From Mycolicibacterium hassiacum DSM 44199 (GTDB taxonomy: Bacteria; Actinomycetota; Actinomycetes; Mycobacteriales; Mycobacteriaceae): 64,000 nucleotides of DNA. This document shows positions 26,300 to 37,094 of the stretch, in pieces. Position 1 is the stretch's first letter. Each line of letters begins with the position of its first letter. The translations under genes and the position numbers were made by a program. The DNA lies in assembly GCF_900603025.1 (NCBI RefSeq), contig NZ_LR026975.1, forward strand, positions 2,976,001-3,040,000, in the 5' to 3' direction. The notes under the pieces are model-generated. The model searched no databases, was not told the DNA's origin, and worked only from the letters and a program-made list of their open reading frames with translations.

Positions 26300-27151
26300 C
26301 TACACGCCGAGGGGGTGCTCGGCGAGGAAGGCGTCGGCGACCGCGGCGGGTTCCGCACCCTTTTCGACCTGTGCGCGCATCTCGGCCAGTGCGGCGGTGT
26401 CGAGCACACCCGCGACCTCGTTGAGCGCGAGGATCTGTCGCTCGTTCAGCTCGTTCCGCCGATACAGCGGCACCAGGTTCTCCGCACGGATCAGCGCGGT
26501 GCGGTCCGACAACGTCAACAACTCGGTGGGAATGAACGGCGCAGCGGTCGAGGACCAGGCGGCGTTGATCTCGCCCTTCTGCAGCGCCGCGAACGCCGCG
26601 GCGCGGTTGGCGAACTCGCGCGCCTTCGGAAGCCGGCAGGTGCCCAGCCGCGACGGCCACACCGCCCCGGTGACCCCGCCGAGTCGGAGTTCGTCGCAGT
26701 TGCGCACCGCGGCGCTCAGGTCGCGTCCACCCCACGCGGACGCGGTGGCGTCGGTGACGACCAGCGTCGGTTTGTCCTCGGCGGACTCGGTGTAGTCGCC
26801 GGCCGCGATGCCCTCCGGCAGCGCCGACACCATCTCCCGGTACACCTGCGACGGTGAGCGGGCCACCGCGTCGGGCACCAACCGGCTCAGGATCCGCCCG
26901 GTGAATCCGGGCGCCACCCGCACCTCACCGGTGTCCAGCGCGCGCAACGGATCGTCGACCTCGACGACCTGCGCCGGGCTGCCGTAGTAGCGCAGCGCCG
27001 CGGCGTAGATGTGCGCGATCAGCGTGGCGTCCGCCCCGCTGCGGCTGCCCACCGCGATCGGCGGCACCGCCGGGTCGCGGCCACATCCCGCGAGGCCGAC
27101 CACCAGCCCCGCCACCAGTAGCGTGACGACGGCTCCCGCCAGCCGGCGCAT
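26300..27151 (-). CDS. lpqZ: LpqZ, glycine-betaine-type substrate-binding lipoprotein
   Basis: This 283-aa lipoprotein corresponds to LpqZ (Rv1244, 286 aa). ATG 27151 gives MRRLAGAVVTLLVAGLVVGL, and the lipobox LAGC follows with Cys at about residue 23. The open frame runs 27 codons further upstream, but those codons lie within the malic enzyme gene and encode only Arg/Pro-rich sequence. The mature part is an OpuAC/ProX-type type II periplasmic binding fold: VGSRSGADATLIAHIYAAAL, then alternating lobes with LVVTDATASAWGGRDLSA. No ABC permease or ATPase is adjacent, so its partner is elsewhere or absent. It follows mez by 7 bases and is probably the last gene of an mdh-mez-lpqZ operon. Confidence 0.87.
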   Translation of the reverse strand: MRRLAGAVVTLLVAGLVVGLAGCGRDPAVPPIAVGSRSGADATLIAHIYAAALRYYGSPAQVVEVDDPLRALDTGEVRVAPGFTGRILSRLVPDAVARSPSQVYREMVSALPEGIAAGDYTESAEDKPTLVVTDATASAWGGRDLSAAVRNCDELRLGGVTGAVWPSRLGTCRLPKAREFANRAAAFAALQKGEINAAWSSTAAPFIPTELLTLSDRTALIRAENLVPLYRRNELNERQILALNEVAGVLDTAALAEMRAQVEKGAEPAAVADAFLAEHPLGV

Positions 27152-27158
27152 CGGGAGC

Positions 27159-28343
27159 CTACTCGGCGGCGGCCTCGGCGACCGCCTTCGCCACCGCCGG
27201 CGCGACCCGGGGATCCAGCACGCTCGGCACAATGCGGTCCACTGCGAGGTCGTCGCCGACCACCGACAGGATCGCTTCGGCCGCAGCCACTTTCATCTTC
27301 TCCGTGATGCGACGCGCGCCCGCGTCCAGCGCACCGCGGAACACCCCCGGGAACGCCAGCACGTTGTTGATCTGGTTCGGGAAGTCGCTGCGCCCGGTGG
27401 CGACGACGGCCGCGTACTTGCGTGCCTCGTCCGGATGGATCTCCGGATCAGGGTTGGACAGCGCGAAGATGATCGCGTCCGGCGCCATCGTCGCGGCCAG
27501 CTCCGACGGCACCACCCCGGCCGAAAGCCCGAGGAACACGTCGGCGCCCTTGAGCGCCTCGCTCAGCCCACCGGACAGCCCGTTGGGGTTGGTCTGCTCG
27601 GCGAGTTCGGCCTTGTACGCGTTGAGATCACCGCGCTCCCGATACAGGATGCCCCGTGAGTCGAGCACGGTGATATCGCGAATTCCCCTGGCCAGCAGGA
27701 TCTTCGCGCACGCGACCCCGGCCGCGCCGGCACCGGAGACCACCACCCGCAGCGAGGTCACGTCCCGGCCGAGCACTTTCGCGGCCCCGAGCAGGGCCGC
27801 CAGCACGACGATCGCGGTGCCGTGCTGATCGTCGTGCATCACCGGGCAGTCCAAGGCCTCGACCAGGCGGCGTTCGATCTCGAAGCAGCGCGGCGCCGAG
27901 ATGTCCTCCAGGTTCACCGCACCGAACGTCGGGCGCAGCCGCACCAGCGTCTCGACGATCTCGTCGGGATCCTTGGTGTCCAACACGATCGGGATCGAGT
28001 CGAGACCCGCGAACGTCTTGAACAGCGCGCACTTGCCTTCCATCACCGGCAGTGACGCGGCCGGACCGATGTCGCCCAGACCGAGCACCGCGGTGCCGTC
28101 GCTGACCACCGCCACCATCCGGCTGGCCCAGGTGTACCGGGCCGCCAGGGTGGGATCGGTGGCGATCGCCCGACTTACCTGCGCCACACCCGGCGTGTAG
28201 GCGATCGACAACGCCCGCTGGGTGTCCAACGGGGTGTTCAGGCTGACCGAGAGCTTGCCCCCCGCGTGCGCGGCGAAGATCTCCTCATCGCGCAGAACGA
28301 TGGGATCGGGGCTGTCAGATGGGCTGTTCACCGGGTGGGACAC
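27159..28343 (-). CDS. mez: NAD-dependent malic enzyme (short form)
   Basis: This 394-aa enzyme oxidatively decarboxylates malate to pyruvate. It is the short bacterial malic enzyme type. Catalytic features are YTPGVAQVSRAI with the conserved Tyr at residue 49, MEGKCALFK with the active-site Lys (about residue 104), EDISAPRCFEIE and DDQHGTAIV (171-179) for metal binding, and the dinucleotide fold SGAGAAGVACAKIL (203-216). Start is GTG 28343. It lies 14 bases after mdh and 7 bases before lpqZ. Pairing with malate dehydrogenase suggests adjustment of C4-acid flux near kgd. I do not recall a malic enzyme at this locus in M. tuberculosis, whose mez is elsewhere. Confidence 0.92.
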   Translation of the reverse strand: MSHPVNSPSDSPDPIVLRDEEIFAAHAGGKLSVSLNTPLDTQRALSIAYTPGVAQVSRAIATDPTLAARYTWASRMVAVVSDGTAVLGLGDIGPAASLPVMEGKCALFKTFAGLDSIPIVLDTKDPDEIVETLVRLRPTFGAVNLEDISAPRCFEIERRLVEALDCPVMHDDQHGTAIVVLAALLGAAKVLGRDVTSLRVVVSGAGAAGVACAKILLARGIRDITVLDSRGILYRERGDLNAYKAELAEQTNPNGLSGGLSEALKGADVFLGLSAGVVPSELAATMAPDAIIFALSNPDPEIHPDEARKYAAVVATGRSDFPNQINNVLAFPGVFRGALDAGARRITEKMKVAAAEAILSVVGDDLAVDRIVPSVLDPRVAPAVAKAVAEAAAE

Positions 28344-28357
28344 GGACTTGAGGGTAC

Positions 28358-29347
28358 TCAGATCAACCCGAGATCGGTGACAGCCTTGCGCTCGTCGGCG
28401 AGTTCGGCGGTCGACTTGTCGATGCGCGACCGGGAGAAGTCGTCGATCTCCAGCCCCTGCACGATGGACCAGTTCCCGTCCTTGGTCGTCACCGGGAACG
28501 ACGAGATCAGGCCCTCCGGAACGCCGTAGCTGCCGTCGGACACCACCGCCATCGACACCCAGTCGCCCTCGGGGCTGCCCAGCAGCCAGTCCCGGGCGGC
28601 GTCGATGGTCGCCGAGGCGGCCGAGGCGGCCGACGACGCACCGCGGGCCTCGATGATGGCCGCGCCGCGCTGGGCGACGGTGGGGATGAAGTCGTTCTCG
28701 ATCCAGTTCTGGTCGTTGACGACCTCGGCGGCGTTCTTGCCGTTGATCTCGGCGTGGAAGATGTCGGGGTACTGGGTCGCCGAATGGTTGCCCCAGATCG
28801 TCATCTTCTTGATCTCGGTGACCTTGGCGCCGGTCTTGCGGGCCAGCTGGCTGATGGCGCGGTTGTGGTCGAGGCGGGTCAGCGCGCTGAACCGCTCCTT
28901 GGGGATGTCGGGCGCGTTGCTCATGGCGATCAGCGCGTTGGTGTTGGCGGGGTTACCCGTCACCAGCACCCGGATGTCGTCGGCGGCCACCTCGTTGAGC
29001 GCCTTGCCCTGGGCGGTGAAGATCGCGCCGTTGGCCTCCAGCAGGTCGCCGCGCTCCATCCCCTTCGTCCGCGGGCGGGCACCCACCAGCAGCGCCAGGT
29101 TCGCGCCGTTGAAGATCACGTTCGGGTCCGCGCCGATCTCGACACCGGCCAGCAGCGGGAACGCGCAGTCGTCCAGTTCCATGACCACACCCTCGAGCGC
29201 CTTCAGCGCGGGCTCGATCTCGAGCAGACGCAGCTCGATCGGACGGTCCGGGCCCAGCAGAGAACCGCTGGCCAGGCGGAAGAGCAGGCTGTAGCCGATC
29301 TGGCCTGCGGCGCCGGTGACCGCGACCTTGAGGGGAGTTGTGCTCAC
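28358..29347 (-). CDS. mdh: Malate dehydrogenase
   Basis: This 329-aa NAD-dependent malate dehydrogenase interconverts malate and oxaloacetate and is nearly identical in layout to M. tuberculosis Mdh (Rv1240, 329 aa). The GTG at 29347 is preceded by AAGGAG 8 bases upstream and gives [20 protein letters not shown], with the NAD-binding GAAGQIG at residues 12-18. Other motifs are [28 protein letters not shown] and [12 protein letters not shown] with the catalytic His near residue 190. The long open frame upstream of this start (to 29782) is composition noise. It is the first gene of a likely operon with mez and lpqZ. Confidence 0.96.
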   Translation of the reverse strand: MSTTPLKVAVTGAAGQIGYSLLFRLASGSLLGPDRPIELRLLEIEPALKALEGVVMELDDCAFPLLAGVEIGADPNVIFNGANLALLVGARPRTKGMERGDLLEANGAIFTAQGKALNEVAADDIRVLVTGNPANTNALIAMSNAPDIPKERFSALTRLDHNRAISQLARKTGAKVTEIKKMTIWGNHSATQYPDIFHAEINGKNAAEVVNDQNWIENDFIPTVAQRGAAIIEARGASSAASAASATIDAARDWLLGSPEGDWVSMAVVSDGSYGVPEGLISSFPVTTKDGNWSIVQGLEIDDFSRSRIDKSTAELADERKAVTDLGLI

Positions 29348-29528
29348 GTCAAGTGCTCCTTGGACGGTGTAGATGTCGGGACTGAACCTATCGCACCGGC
29401 CGCGGCGACCAATCTCCGGTCCGCCCTGCTCAAGTGCGCAGGTGCCGTCACCGGCAGCATAGAGGCTGTCCGCCGGGCGGTGGTGCGCAACTCCCCTGCC
29501 GGCCGAGGACGGCGCGGGCGGTCCGGCG

Positions 29529-30121
29529 CTAGTGGGGCCCGACGGCCCGCCGGTGCGGGTCGCGCACGTCGACGCCGTCCTGCTCCCAGGTCTCGCGCAT
29601 CGCGTCGGCACCCTTGAGCCGCACCCAGGCCGCCTCGGTGGCGGTGATCGGGGTGGCCGACAACACCTGCACCGGTGGCAGCGGATCGACCAGCGGGACG
29701 TCGTCGATGTCGCTGACGCCGAGCAGGAACGCGGTGAACGGCGCCGACTCCCACAGCGGCGTCTCCAGGTCCACCAGCGCATCGGGGGTGAGCATCAGGC
29801 CCTCGACCGCCGGCGCGGCAGCCACGATCGCGATCGACCGGGCCAGGCCCCGCGGGGTGGGCCCGCGCAGGGCGACCGTGATCTCCGCGCGCGGCCCGTG
29901 CAGGCATCGGTCACCATCTCGACCGGGTCGGCCATCGGGTGTTGGGAGCACCCCAGCGAGACGTAGTGCGCCACCCCGTCGGGGTCGGGGCCGTAGCGCA
30001 ACACGTTGATGGTGTCGGCGCCCAGGAAGGTGACGCTGGCCGCCACGGGTTCGGCGGTCACCCCGGCCCGGGTGAAGTGCTCATCGAGTCGGGCCCGGAC
30101 CGCCGCCAGGACGTCGATCAC
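29529..30121 (-). pseudogene. Suppressor-of-fused (SUFU) domain protein, frame broken by one base
   Basis: Two frames together encode a protein of about 197 aa with a SUFU-type domain. The first frame starts at GTG 30121, overlapping the sugC stop by 4 bases, and reads VLAAVRARLDEHFTRAG...HYVSLGCSQHPMADPVEMV to about TDACTG. It then loses sense near 29893-29898. The second frame continues [53 protein letters not shown] and [20 protein letters not shown] to TAG at 29529. Adding one G (ACGGGCC to ACGGGGCC) rejoins them. SUFU-domain proteins in bacteria are of uncertain role, and some are immunity proteins. Whether this break is real or a sequencing error cannot be told here. Confidence 0.75.
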
Positions 30122-31323
30122 TCGCCCGGCGGGCTCGGCGCAGCTGGCGCGGTCTGCCCCTCGGGCAGGGTCAGGTTCCGGCCGGTGTCCGGGTCGAAGA
30201 TCAGCAGTTTGGTGGTGTCCAGCGCCAGCTGGACCTTCTGCCCCTGGCGGGCCTTCGAATCCGCCGACACCCGCGCGACGAACTCGTTCTCCCCCGCCCC
30301 CGACTCCGCGGCCAGCTTCGCCAGCTGGCTGGCGTGCGCGCCGGCGCCCTCGGTCTTGAAGTGCAGGTACTTGTCGGCGCCCAGCGTCTCCACCAGCTCG
30401 ACGGTGACCTCGAAGGTCAACGCCCGGATCTTGGCGTACACGTCGAGCAGCTCGGCGTCCTCGATGTGCTCCGGCCGCACCCCGACGATGACGTTCTTCT
30501 TCGGCTCGTACCGCGCCAGCAGATCGAGCACATCCGGGGTCAGGGTCACCTCGCCGAACGGCAACTGCACCCCGACATCGGTGAGGGTGGCCGGGAAGAA
30601 GTTCATCGCCGGCGAACCGATGAAGCCCGCCACGAACAGGTTGACCGGGCGGTTGTAGAGCTCCTCGGGGGTGCCGACCTGCTGGGCCACTCCGTCGAGC
30701 ATCACCACCACCCGATCCCCCAGCGTCATCGCCTCGGTCTGATCGTGGGTGACGTAGACGGTGGTGGTGCCCAGCTTGTCCTGCAGCCGCGCGATCTCGG
30801 CACGCATCTGCACCCGCAGCTTGGCGTCGAGGTTGCTCAGCGGCTCGTCCATCAAGAACGCCTTGGGGTTGCGCACGATCGCGCGGCCCATCGCCACCCG
30901 CTGCCGCTGGCCACCGGACAGCTGCGCCGGCTTGCGATCCAGAAGCTCCGTCAGGTCAAGAATTTTCGCGGCTTCCTCGACCTTGCGGGCGATCTCGTCC
31001 TTCTTGAGCTTGGCCAGGGTCAGCGGGAAGGCGATGTTCTGCCGGACGGTCATGTGCGGGTAGAGCGCATAGGACTGGAACACCATGGCGATGTCGCGGT
31101 CCTTGGGCGCCTTCTCATTGACCCGCTCGCCGTCGATGCGCAACTCGCCGGAGGTGATGTCCTCCAGGCCGGCGATCATGTTGAGTGTGGTCGACTTTCC
31201 GCAGCCGGACGGACCGACCAGGATGATGAACTCGCCGTCGGCGATCGTCAGCGACAGGTCTTTCACGGCCGTCGCGCCGTTGGGGTAACGCTTGGTCACC
31301 CGGTCCAACACAATCTCGGCCAT
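30118..31323 (-). CDS. sugC: Trehalose ABC importer ATPase SugC
   Basis: This 401-aa ATPase energises the LpqY-SugA-SugB-SugC trehalose importer (Rv1238 orthologue), which recycles trehalose released from mycolate transfer. Walker A GPSGCGKST is at residues 37-45, the Q loop is FQSYALYPHM, the ABC signature LSGGQRQRVAMGRAI, Walker B FLMDEPLSNLD and the switch His VTHDQTEAM. The C-terminal OB-type MalK regulatory domain (VGVRPEHIEDA) is complete. It lies 3 bases after sugB. Its stop overlaps the start of the SUFU-domain gene, so that gene is part of the same operon. Confidence 0.96.
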   Translation of the reverse strand: MAEIVLDRVTKRYPNGATAVKDLSLTIADGEFIILVGPSGCGKSTTLNMIAGLEDITSGELRIDGERVNEKAPKDRDIAMVFQSYALYPHMTVRQNIAFPLTLAKLKKDEIARKVEEAAKILDLTELLDRKPAQLSGGQRQRVAMGRAIVRNPKAFLMDEPLSNLDAKLRVQMRAEIARLQDKLGTTTVYVTHDQTEAMTLGDRVVVMLDGVAQQVGTPEELYNRPVNLFVAGFIGSPAMNFFPATLTDVGVQLPFGEVTLTPDVLDLLARYEPKKNVIVGVRPEHIEDAELLDVYAKIRALTFEVTVELVETLGADKYLHFKTEGAGAHASQLAKLAAESGAGENEFVARVSADSKARQGQKVQLALDTTKLLIFDPDTGRNLTLPEGQTAPAAPSPPGE

Positions 31324-31326
31324 CGG

Positions 31327-32163
31327 CTACCCCTTCACCGCACCAGACGTCAACCCGGAGACGATTCGTCGTTGGAAGATTAGGACAAAGATGATGATCG
31401 GAATCGTGATGACCATCGCGCCCGCCGCGATGGATCCGGTCGGCTCCTCGAACTGCGAACTGCCGGTGAAGTTCGCGATCGCCACCGGCGCGGTGATGGC
31501 GCGGTCGGTCGCGGTCAGCGACAACGCCAACAGCAGGTCGTTCCAGGCGAAGATGAACACCAGGATCGCGGCGGTCACGATGCCCGGCGCGGCCAACGGG
31601 GCGATCACCCTGCGGAAGGCCTGACCGGGTGTGGCGCCGTCCATCTTGGCCGCCTTCTCCAGGTCCCAGGGAATCTCGCGGAAGAACGCCGAGAGCGTGT
31701 AGATCGCCAGCGGCAGCGCGAAGGTGATGTACGGGATGATCAGCCCGGGCCAGGTGTCGAACAGCCCGACCCGGCGCTCGATGTTGAACAGCGGTGTGAC
31801 CAGCGAGATCTGGGGGAACATCGCGATCAGCAGCGCCGCCCCGACGAGCAGCCGCTTGCCCGGGAACTCCAGGCGGGCGACGGCGTAGGCGGCCATCGCA
31901 CCGATGGTCACCGCGATCACCGTGGTGATCAGACCGATGCCGATCGAGTTGATCAGCGCCGAGCTGAAGAAATTGCCCTGGAAGATCGCCCGGTAGTTCT
32001 CGAATGTGATCTGACTGGGAATCAGCTTGCCGTCCTTGACCGTTGCGGTCGACTTCAGCGACAGGCTCAGGATCCACAGCACCGGTAGCAGCGCGTAGGC
32101 GATGACCAGAACATCCACCACGATCCAGCCGGTCGCGCGCCGCGCGGTCACACGCTCGTTCAC
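31327..32163 (-). CDS. sugB: Trehalose ABC importer permease SugB
   Basis: This 278-aa permease (Rv1237 orthologue, 274 aa) is one of two membrane subunits of the trehalose importer. GTG 32163, one base after the sugA stop, gives [20 protein letters not shown]; starting at 32202 would extend into sugA. Six membrane helices are expected, and the EAA loop that docks SugC reads [20 protein letters not shown], matching the classical EAA---G pattern. [18 protein letters not shown] and a final [18 protein letters not shown] are typical of MalG-type permeases. Confidence 0.95.
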   Translation of the reverse strand: MNERVTARRATGWIVVDVLVIAYALLPVLWILSLSLKSTATVKDGKLIPSQITFENYRAIFQGNFFSSALINSIGIGLITTVIAVTIGAMAAYAVARLEFPGKRLLVGAALLIAMFPQISLVTPLFNIERRVGLFDTWPGLIIPYITFALPLAIYTLSAFFREIPWDLEKAAKMDGATPGQAFRRVIAPLAAPGIVTAAILVFIFAWNDLLLALSLTATDRAITAPVAIANFTGSSQFEEPTGSIAAGAMVITIPIIIFVLIFQRRIVSGLTSGAVKG

Positions 32164-32164
32164 C

Positions 32165-34595
<2,431 letters not shown>

Positions 34596-34661
34596 ACGAC
34601 AAACGGCCCGGTCACCCCGGCGTGTCGCGGGGCAGGCCCAGGTCGGCGCGGATCGGGCAGG

Positions 34662-35189
34662 TCAGATCGTCAAGCGCGCCAGCAGATCCCGCCCGCGTTC
34701 GGCGTTCTGCGGGTCGCACAGCACGTCGTAACGCCCGGCGACCAACTGCATGGTGGAACTGAAATCTCTTGTCCCGCGTGCCATCGCATAGGGCACCGCG
34801 GAGGTGATCAGACCGAAGAACACACCGGCGACCAGGCCGGTCAGCAATGCGGCCCACGGATCCGGCGTCATGGTCAACAGGGCTAGGATCAGGCCGACGA
34901 ACAGCCCCAGCCAGGCGCCGGACAGCACACCGCCACCGAGTACTTTCGGCCACGTCAGGCGGCCGGTGACGCGTTCGACCTGCATCAGGTCCACGCCGAC
35001 AATCGTCACCCGTTCGACCGGAAACTGCTGGTCGGCGAGGTAGTCGACGGCGCGCTGAGCCTCCTCGTAGGTCGGATACGACCCGATCGGCCAGCCCTTC
35101 GGCGGCGTGGGCAGCGCGGGGATTCGACGACGCCCGGCCACCCCCGGGGGGACACCTGCCGGCTGTCCAGGCTGAAACGGACTGGTCAT
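34662..35189 (-). CDS. Membrane protein with GSP17M-like N-terminal domain (Rv1234-like)
   Basis: This 175-aa protein equals Rv1234 in length and position. The N-terminal 30 residues are Pro/Gly-rich (QPGQPAGVPPGVAG). Then a ferredoxin-like domain similar to general stress protein 17M is visible as PIGSYPTYEEAQRAVDYLAD and ERVTIVGVDLMQVERV. Two glycine-rich membrane helices follow (GVLSGAWLGLFVGLILALLT, LTGLVAGVFFGLITSAV). The C-terminal part (STMQLVAGRYDVLCDPQNAE) returns to the cytoplasm. Family role is stress-related but not defined. It precedes lpqY on the same strand, separated by 179 bases containing a hairpin. Confidence 0.85.
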   Translation of the reverse strand: MTSPFQPGQPAGVPPGVAGRRRIPALPTPPKGWPIGSYPTYEEAQRAVDYLADQQFPVERVTIVGVDLMQVERVTGRLTWPKVLGGGVLSGAWLGLFVGLILALLTMTPDPWAALLTGLVAGVFFGLITSAVPYAMARGTRDFSSTMQLVAGRYDVLCDPQNAERGRDLLARLTI

Positions 35190-35290
35190 GGGTGCTTCTC
35201 CTACGTACGCTCGTCGCTCACGGGTCAGCCGTGTCGGGGCTGTCGTACAGACAACGAAAACCGACGCACCGCGGTGCCCTCACCGTGCGC

Positions 35291-35296
35291 TACGTT
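35291..35296 (+). promoter_or_regulatory. Probable -10 box giving leaderless DUF4190 mRNA
   Basis: TACGTT lies 7 bases before ATG 35304, the spacing expected for transcription starting at or next to the A of the start codon. No strong -35 is visible. Confidence 0.4.
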
Positions 35297-35303
35297 GGTG
35301 ACC

Positions 35304-36080
35304 ATGACAAACCCGGACCACGGCGCCGGCCGATCGGCGTCAGCTTCCTCCGGCGACGGTCCGAACGAAGGCGCTTACGAGCCGCCGCCGAACGGCCGGG
35401 AGGCTCCGCCGATCGAGCAGGTGCTGGGTGGCTACGCACCCACCCAGCACCTGCCGGCTCGATCGGCCGAAGGCGCACCGTCGACCCCGGGCTCCGACCT
35501 TCCCCCCGCCTACCAGCCCCCGCACTACCGGCGTGAGGACTATCAGACCGGCCCGGCCTACGAACCGACCCAGATCGCACCGCAGGTCGACCCCGAACCG
35601 TGGGCGGCACCGGAAACCGGTTTGCCGCCGGCGTACGAACAGAGCGGCTATCCGGCTCCGCCCGCCGACTACCCGGGAGATCCGGGTTTCTTGGCGCCCG
35701 GCGGGTACCCGCCGCAGACCGGCAGCCCGCTCTATCCGCGGCCGGAGTTCGGGGCCAGTCCGCCCGGCTGGGGTGCGCCCCCGCCGGCGTATCCCCCGCC
35801 GGCGTATCCGGCACCGGGATATCCCCAGCCCGGCTACGGGCCGTACCCGCCGCCGACCCCTACCAACGGCCTGGCGATCGCCTCGCTGGTGTGCTCAATG
35901 CTGGGCCTTATCTGCGGCTGCGTGTTCTCGGTCCCCGGCATCGTGCTCGGCCTGATCGCGCTGAACCAGACCAAGACTTCCGGCGGGGAGGGTCGAGGCC
36001 TCGCTATCGCCGGTATCGCGCTCAGCTGCGCGGGTCTGCTGCTTTTCATGGCGCTGATGGTCGCCGCGGCGATCGGCTGA
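35304..36080 (+). CDS. Proline/tyrosine-rich DUF4190 membrane protein
   Basis: This 258-aa protein corresponds by position to Rv1233c. Its N-terminal about 185 residues are disordered and rich in Pro, Gly and Tyr with repeated PPAY/YPxP elements (LPPAYQPPHY, PPPAYPPPAYPAPGYPQPGY). The C-terminus is a DUF4190 domain with two membrane helices: LAIASLVCSMLGLICGCVFS and LAIAGIALSCAGLLLFMALM, separated by a loop with NQTKTSGGEGRG. Such proteins are often membrane scaffolds. ATG 35304 is preferred to the in-frame 35274 codon since upstream residues are not Pro-rich and a leaderless -10 fits. It converges with the CitE-like gene. Confidence 0.85.
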   Translation: MTNPDHGAGRSASASSGDGPNEGAYEPPPNGREAPPIEQVLGGYAPTQHLPARSAEGAPSTPGSDLPPAYQPPHYRREDYQTGPAYEPTQIAPQVDPEPWAAPETGLPPAYEQSGYPAPPADYPGDPGFLAPGGYPPQTGSPLYPRPEFGASPPGWGAPPPAYPPPAYPAPGYPQPGYGPYPPPTPTNGLAIASLVCSMLGLICGCVFSVPGIVLGLIALNQTKTSGGEGRGLAIAGIALSCAGLLLFMALMVAAAIG

Positions 36081-36112
36081 CCCGACCACGGCGCGATCAG
36101 GCCGGTGGTCGA

Positions 36113-37069
36113 TCACGCCGGCGGTTGGAAGCGTTCACCCTTGCGCTGCATGCCCGCGGCCCTGCCCTTGCCCGCGATCACCAGCGCCATCTTGCGGCTG
36201 GCCTCGTCGATCATCTCGTCGCCGAGCATCACCGCGCCACGTGCGCCACCGGCCCGCGAGGTGTGCCATTCATAGGCCTCGAGGATGAGTTCGGCGCGGT
36301 CGTAGTCCTCCTGGCGCGGGCTGAACACCTCGTTGCCCGCGGCGATCTGGTCCGGATGCAGTACCCACTTGCCGTCGTACCCGAGCGCGGCGGACCGCCC
36401 GGCCACCCGCCGGAAGCCCTCGACATCGCGCACCTTCAGATAGGGACCGTCGATGGCGAGCACACCGTGCGCGCGGGCGGCGACCAGAATCCGCATCAGC
36501 ACGTAGTGGTGGGCGTCGCCGACGTCGTAACCCTCGGGCTGTTCCCCCACTTCGAGCGTGCGCATGTTGAGGCTGGCCGACATGTCCGCGGGACCTAGCA
36601 CCAGCGCCTGCACTCGCGGACCGGCGGCGATCGCGTCGATGTTGGTCAGGCCCTGGGCGTTTTCGATCTGCGCCTCGATCCCGATGCGGCCCACCGGAAG
36701 CCCGTGCTTCTGCTCCAGCTGGGTCAGCAACAGGTCGAGCGCATGGATGTGGGAAACGTCGCTGACCTTCGGCAGCACCACGATGTCGAGAAAGGCGCCG
36801 GCCACCGACACCACCTCGATGACGTCGGCGTGGGTCCACGGCGTCGTCCAGTCGTTCACCCGGACGCCGCGCAGCTGGCCCGACCACCCGGGTTCGGCCA
36901 ACGCGGCGGCCACCTGGGCGCGCGCCTCCTCCTTGGCATCGGGGGCGACGGCGTCCTCCAGGTCGAGAAACACCTCATCGGCGGGCAGGCCCTTGGCCTT
37001 GGCGATCATCTTGGCGCTGCTACCGGGGACGGACAGGATCGTTCGGCGGGGTCGATAACGGTTTTCCAC
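36113..37069 (-). CDS. HpcH/HpaI aldolase-citrate lyase family (CitE-like)
   Basis: This 318-aa protein belongs to the CitE/malyl-CoA lyase family of TIM-barrel enzymes that cleave or form C-C bonds in acyl-CoA esters. Motifs are RRTILSVPGSSAKMIAKAKG at the start, EVFLDLEDAVAPDAKEEAR (metal/substrate acidic cluster), RVNDWTTPW, VLPKVSDVSHI, IEAQIENAQGLTNID (catalytic Glu) and LGPADMSASLNMR. GTG 37069 gives MENRYRPRRTI; ATG 37096 would add nine residues and overlap the divergent MgtE-like start by two bases, so 37069 is favoured. Substrate is unknown; candidates are citramalyl-CoA, malyl-CoA or a beta-methylmalyl-type ester. Confidence 0.85.
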   Translation of the reverse strand: MENRYRPRRTILSVPGSSAKMIAKAKGLPADEVFLDLEDAVAPDAKEEARAQVAAALAEPGWSGQLRGVRVNDWTTPWTHADVIEVVSVAGAFLDIVVLPKVSDVSHIHALDLLLTQLEQKHGLPVGRIGIEAQIENAQGLTNIDAIAAGPRVQALVLGPADMSASLNMRTLEVGEQPEGYDVGDAHHYVLMRILVAARAHGVLAIDGPYLKVRDVEGFRRVAGRSAALGYDGKWVLHPDQIAAGNEVFSPRQEDYDRAELILEAYEWHTSRAGGARGAVMLGDEMIDEASRKMALVIAGKGRAAGMQRKGERFQPPA

Positions 37070-37094
37070 GGCCCTAGTCTCTACTCTTTGAGTC

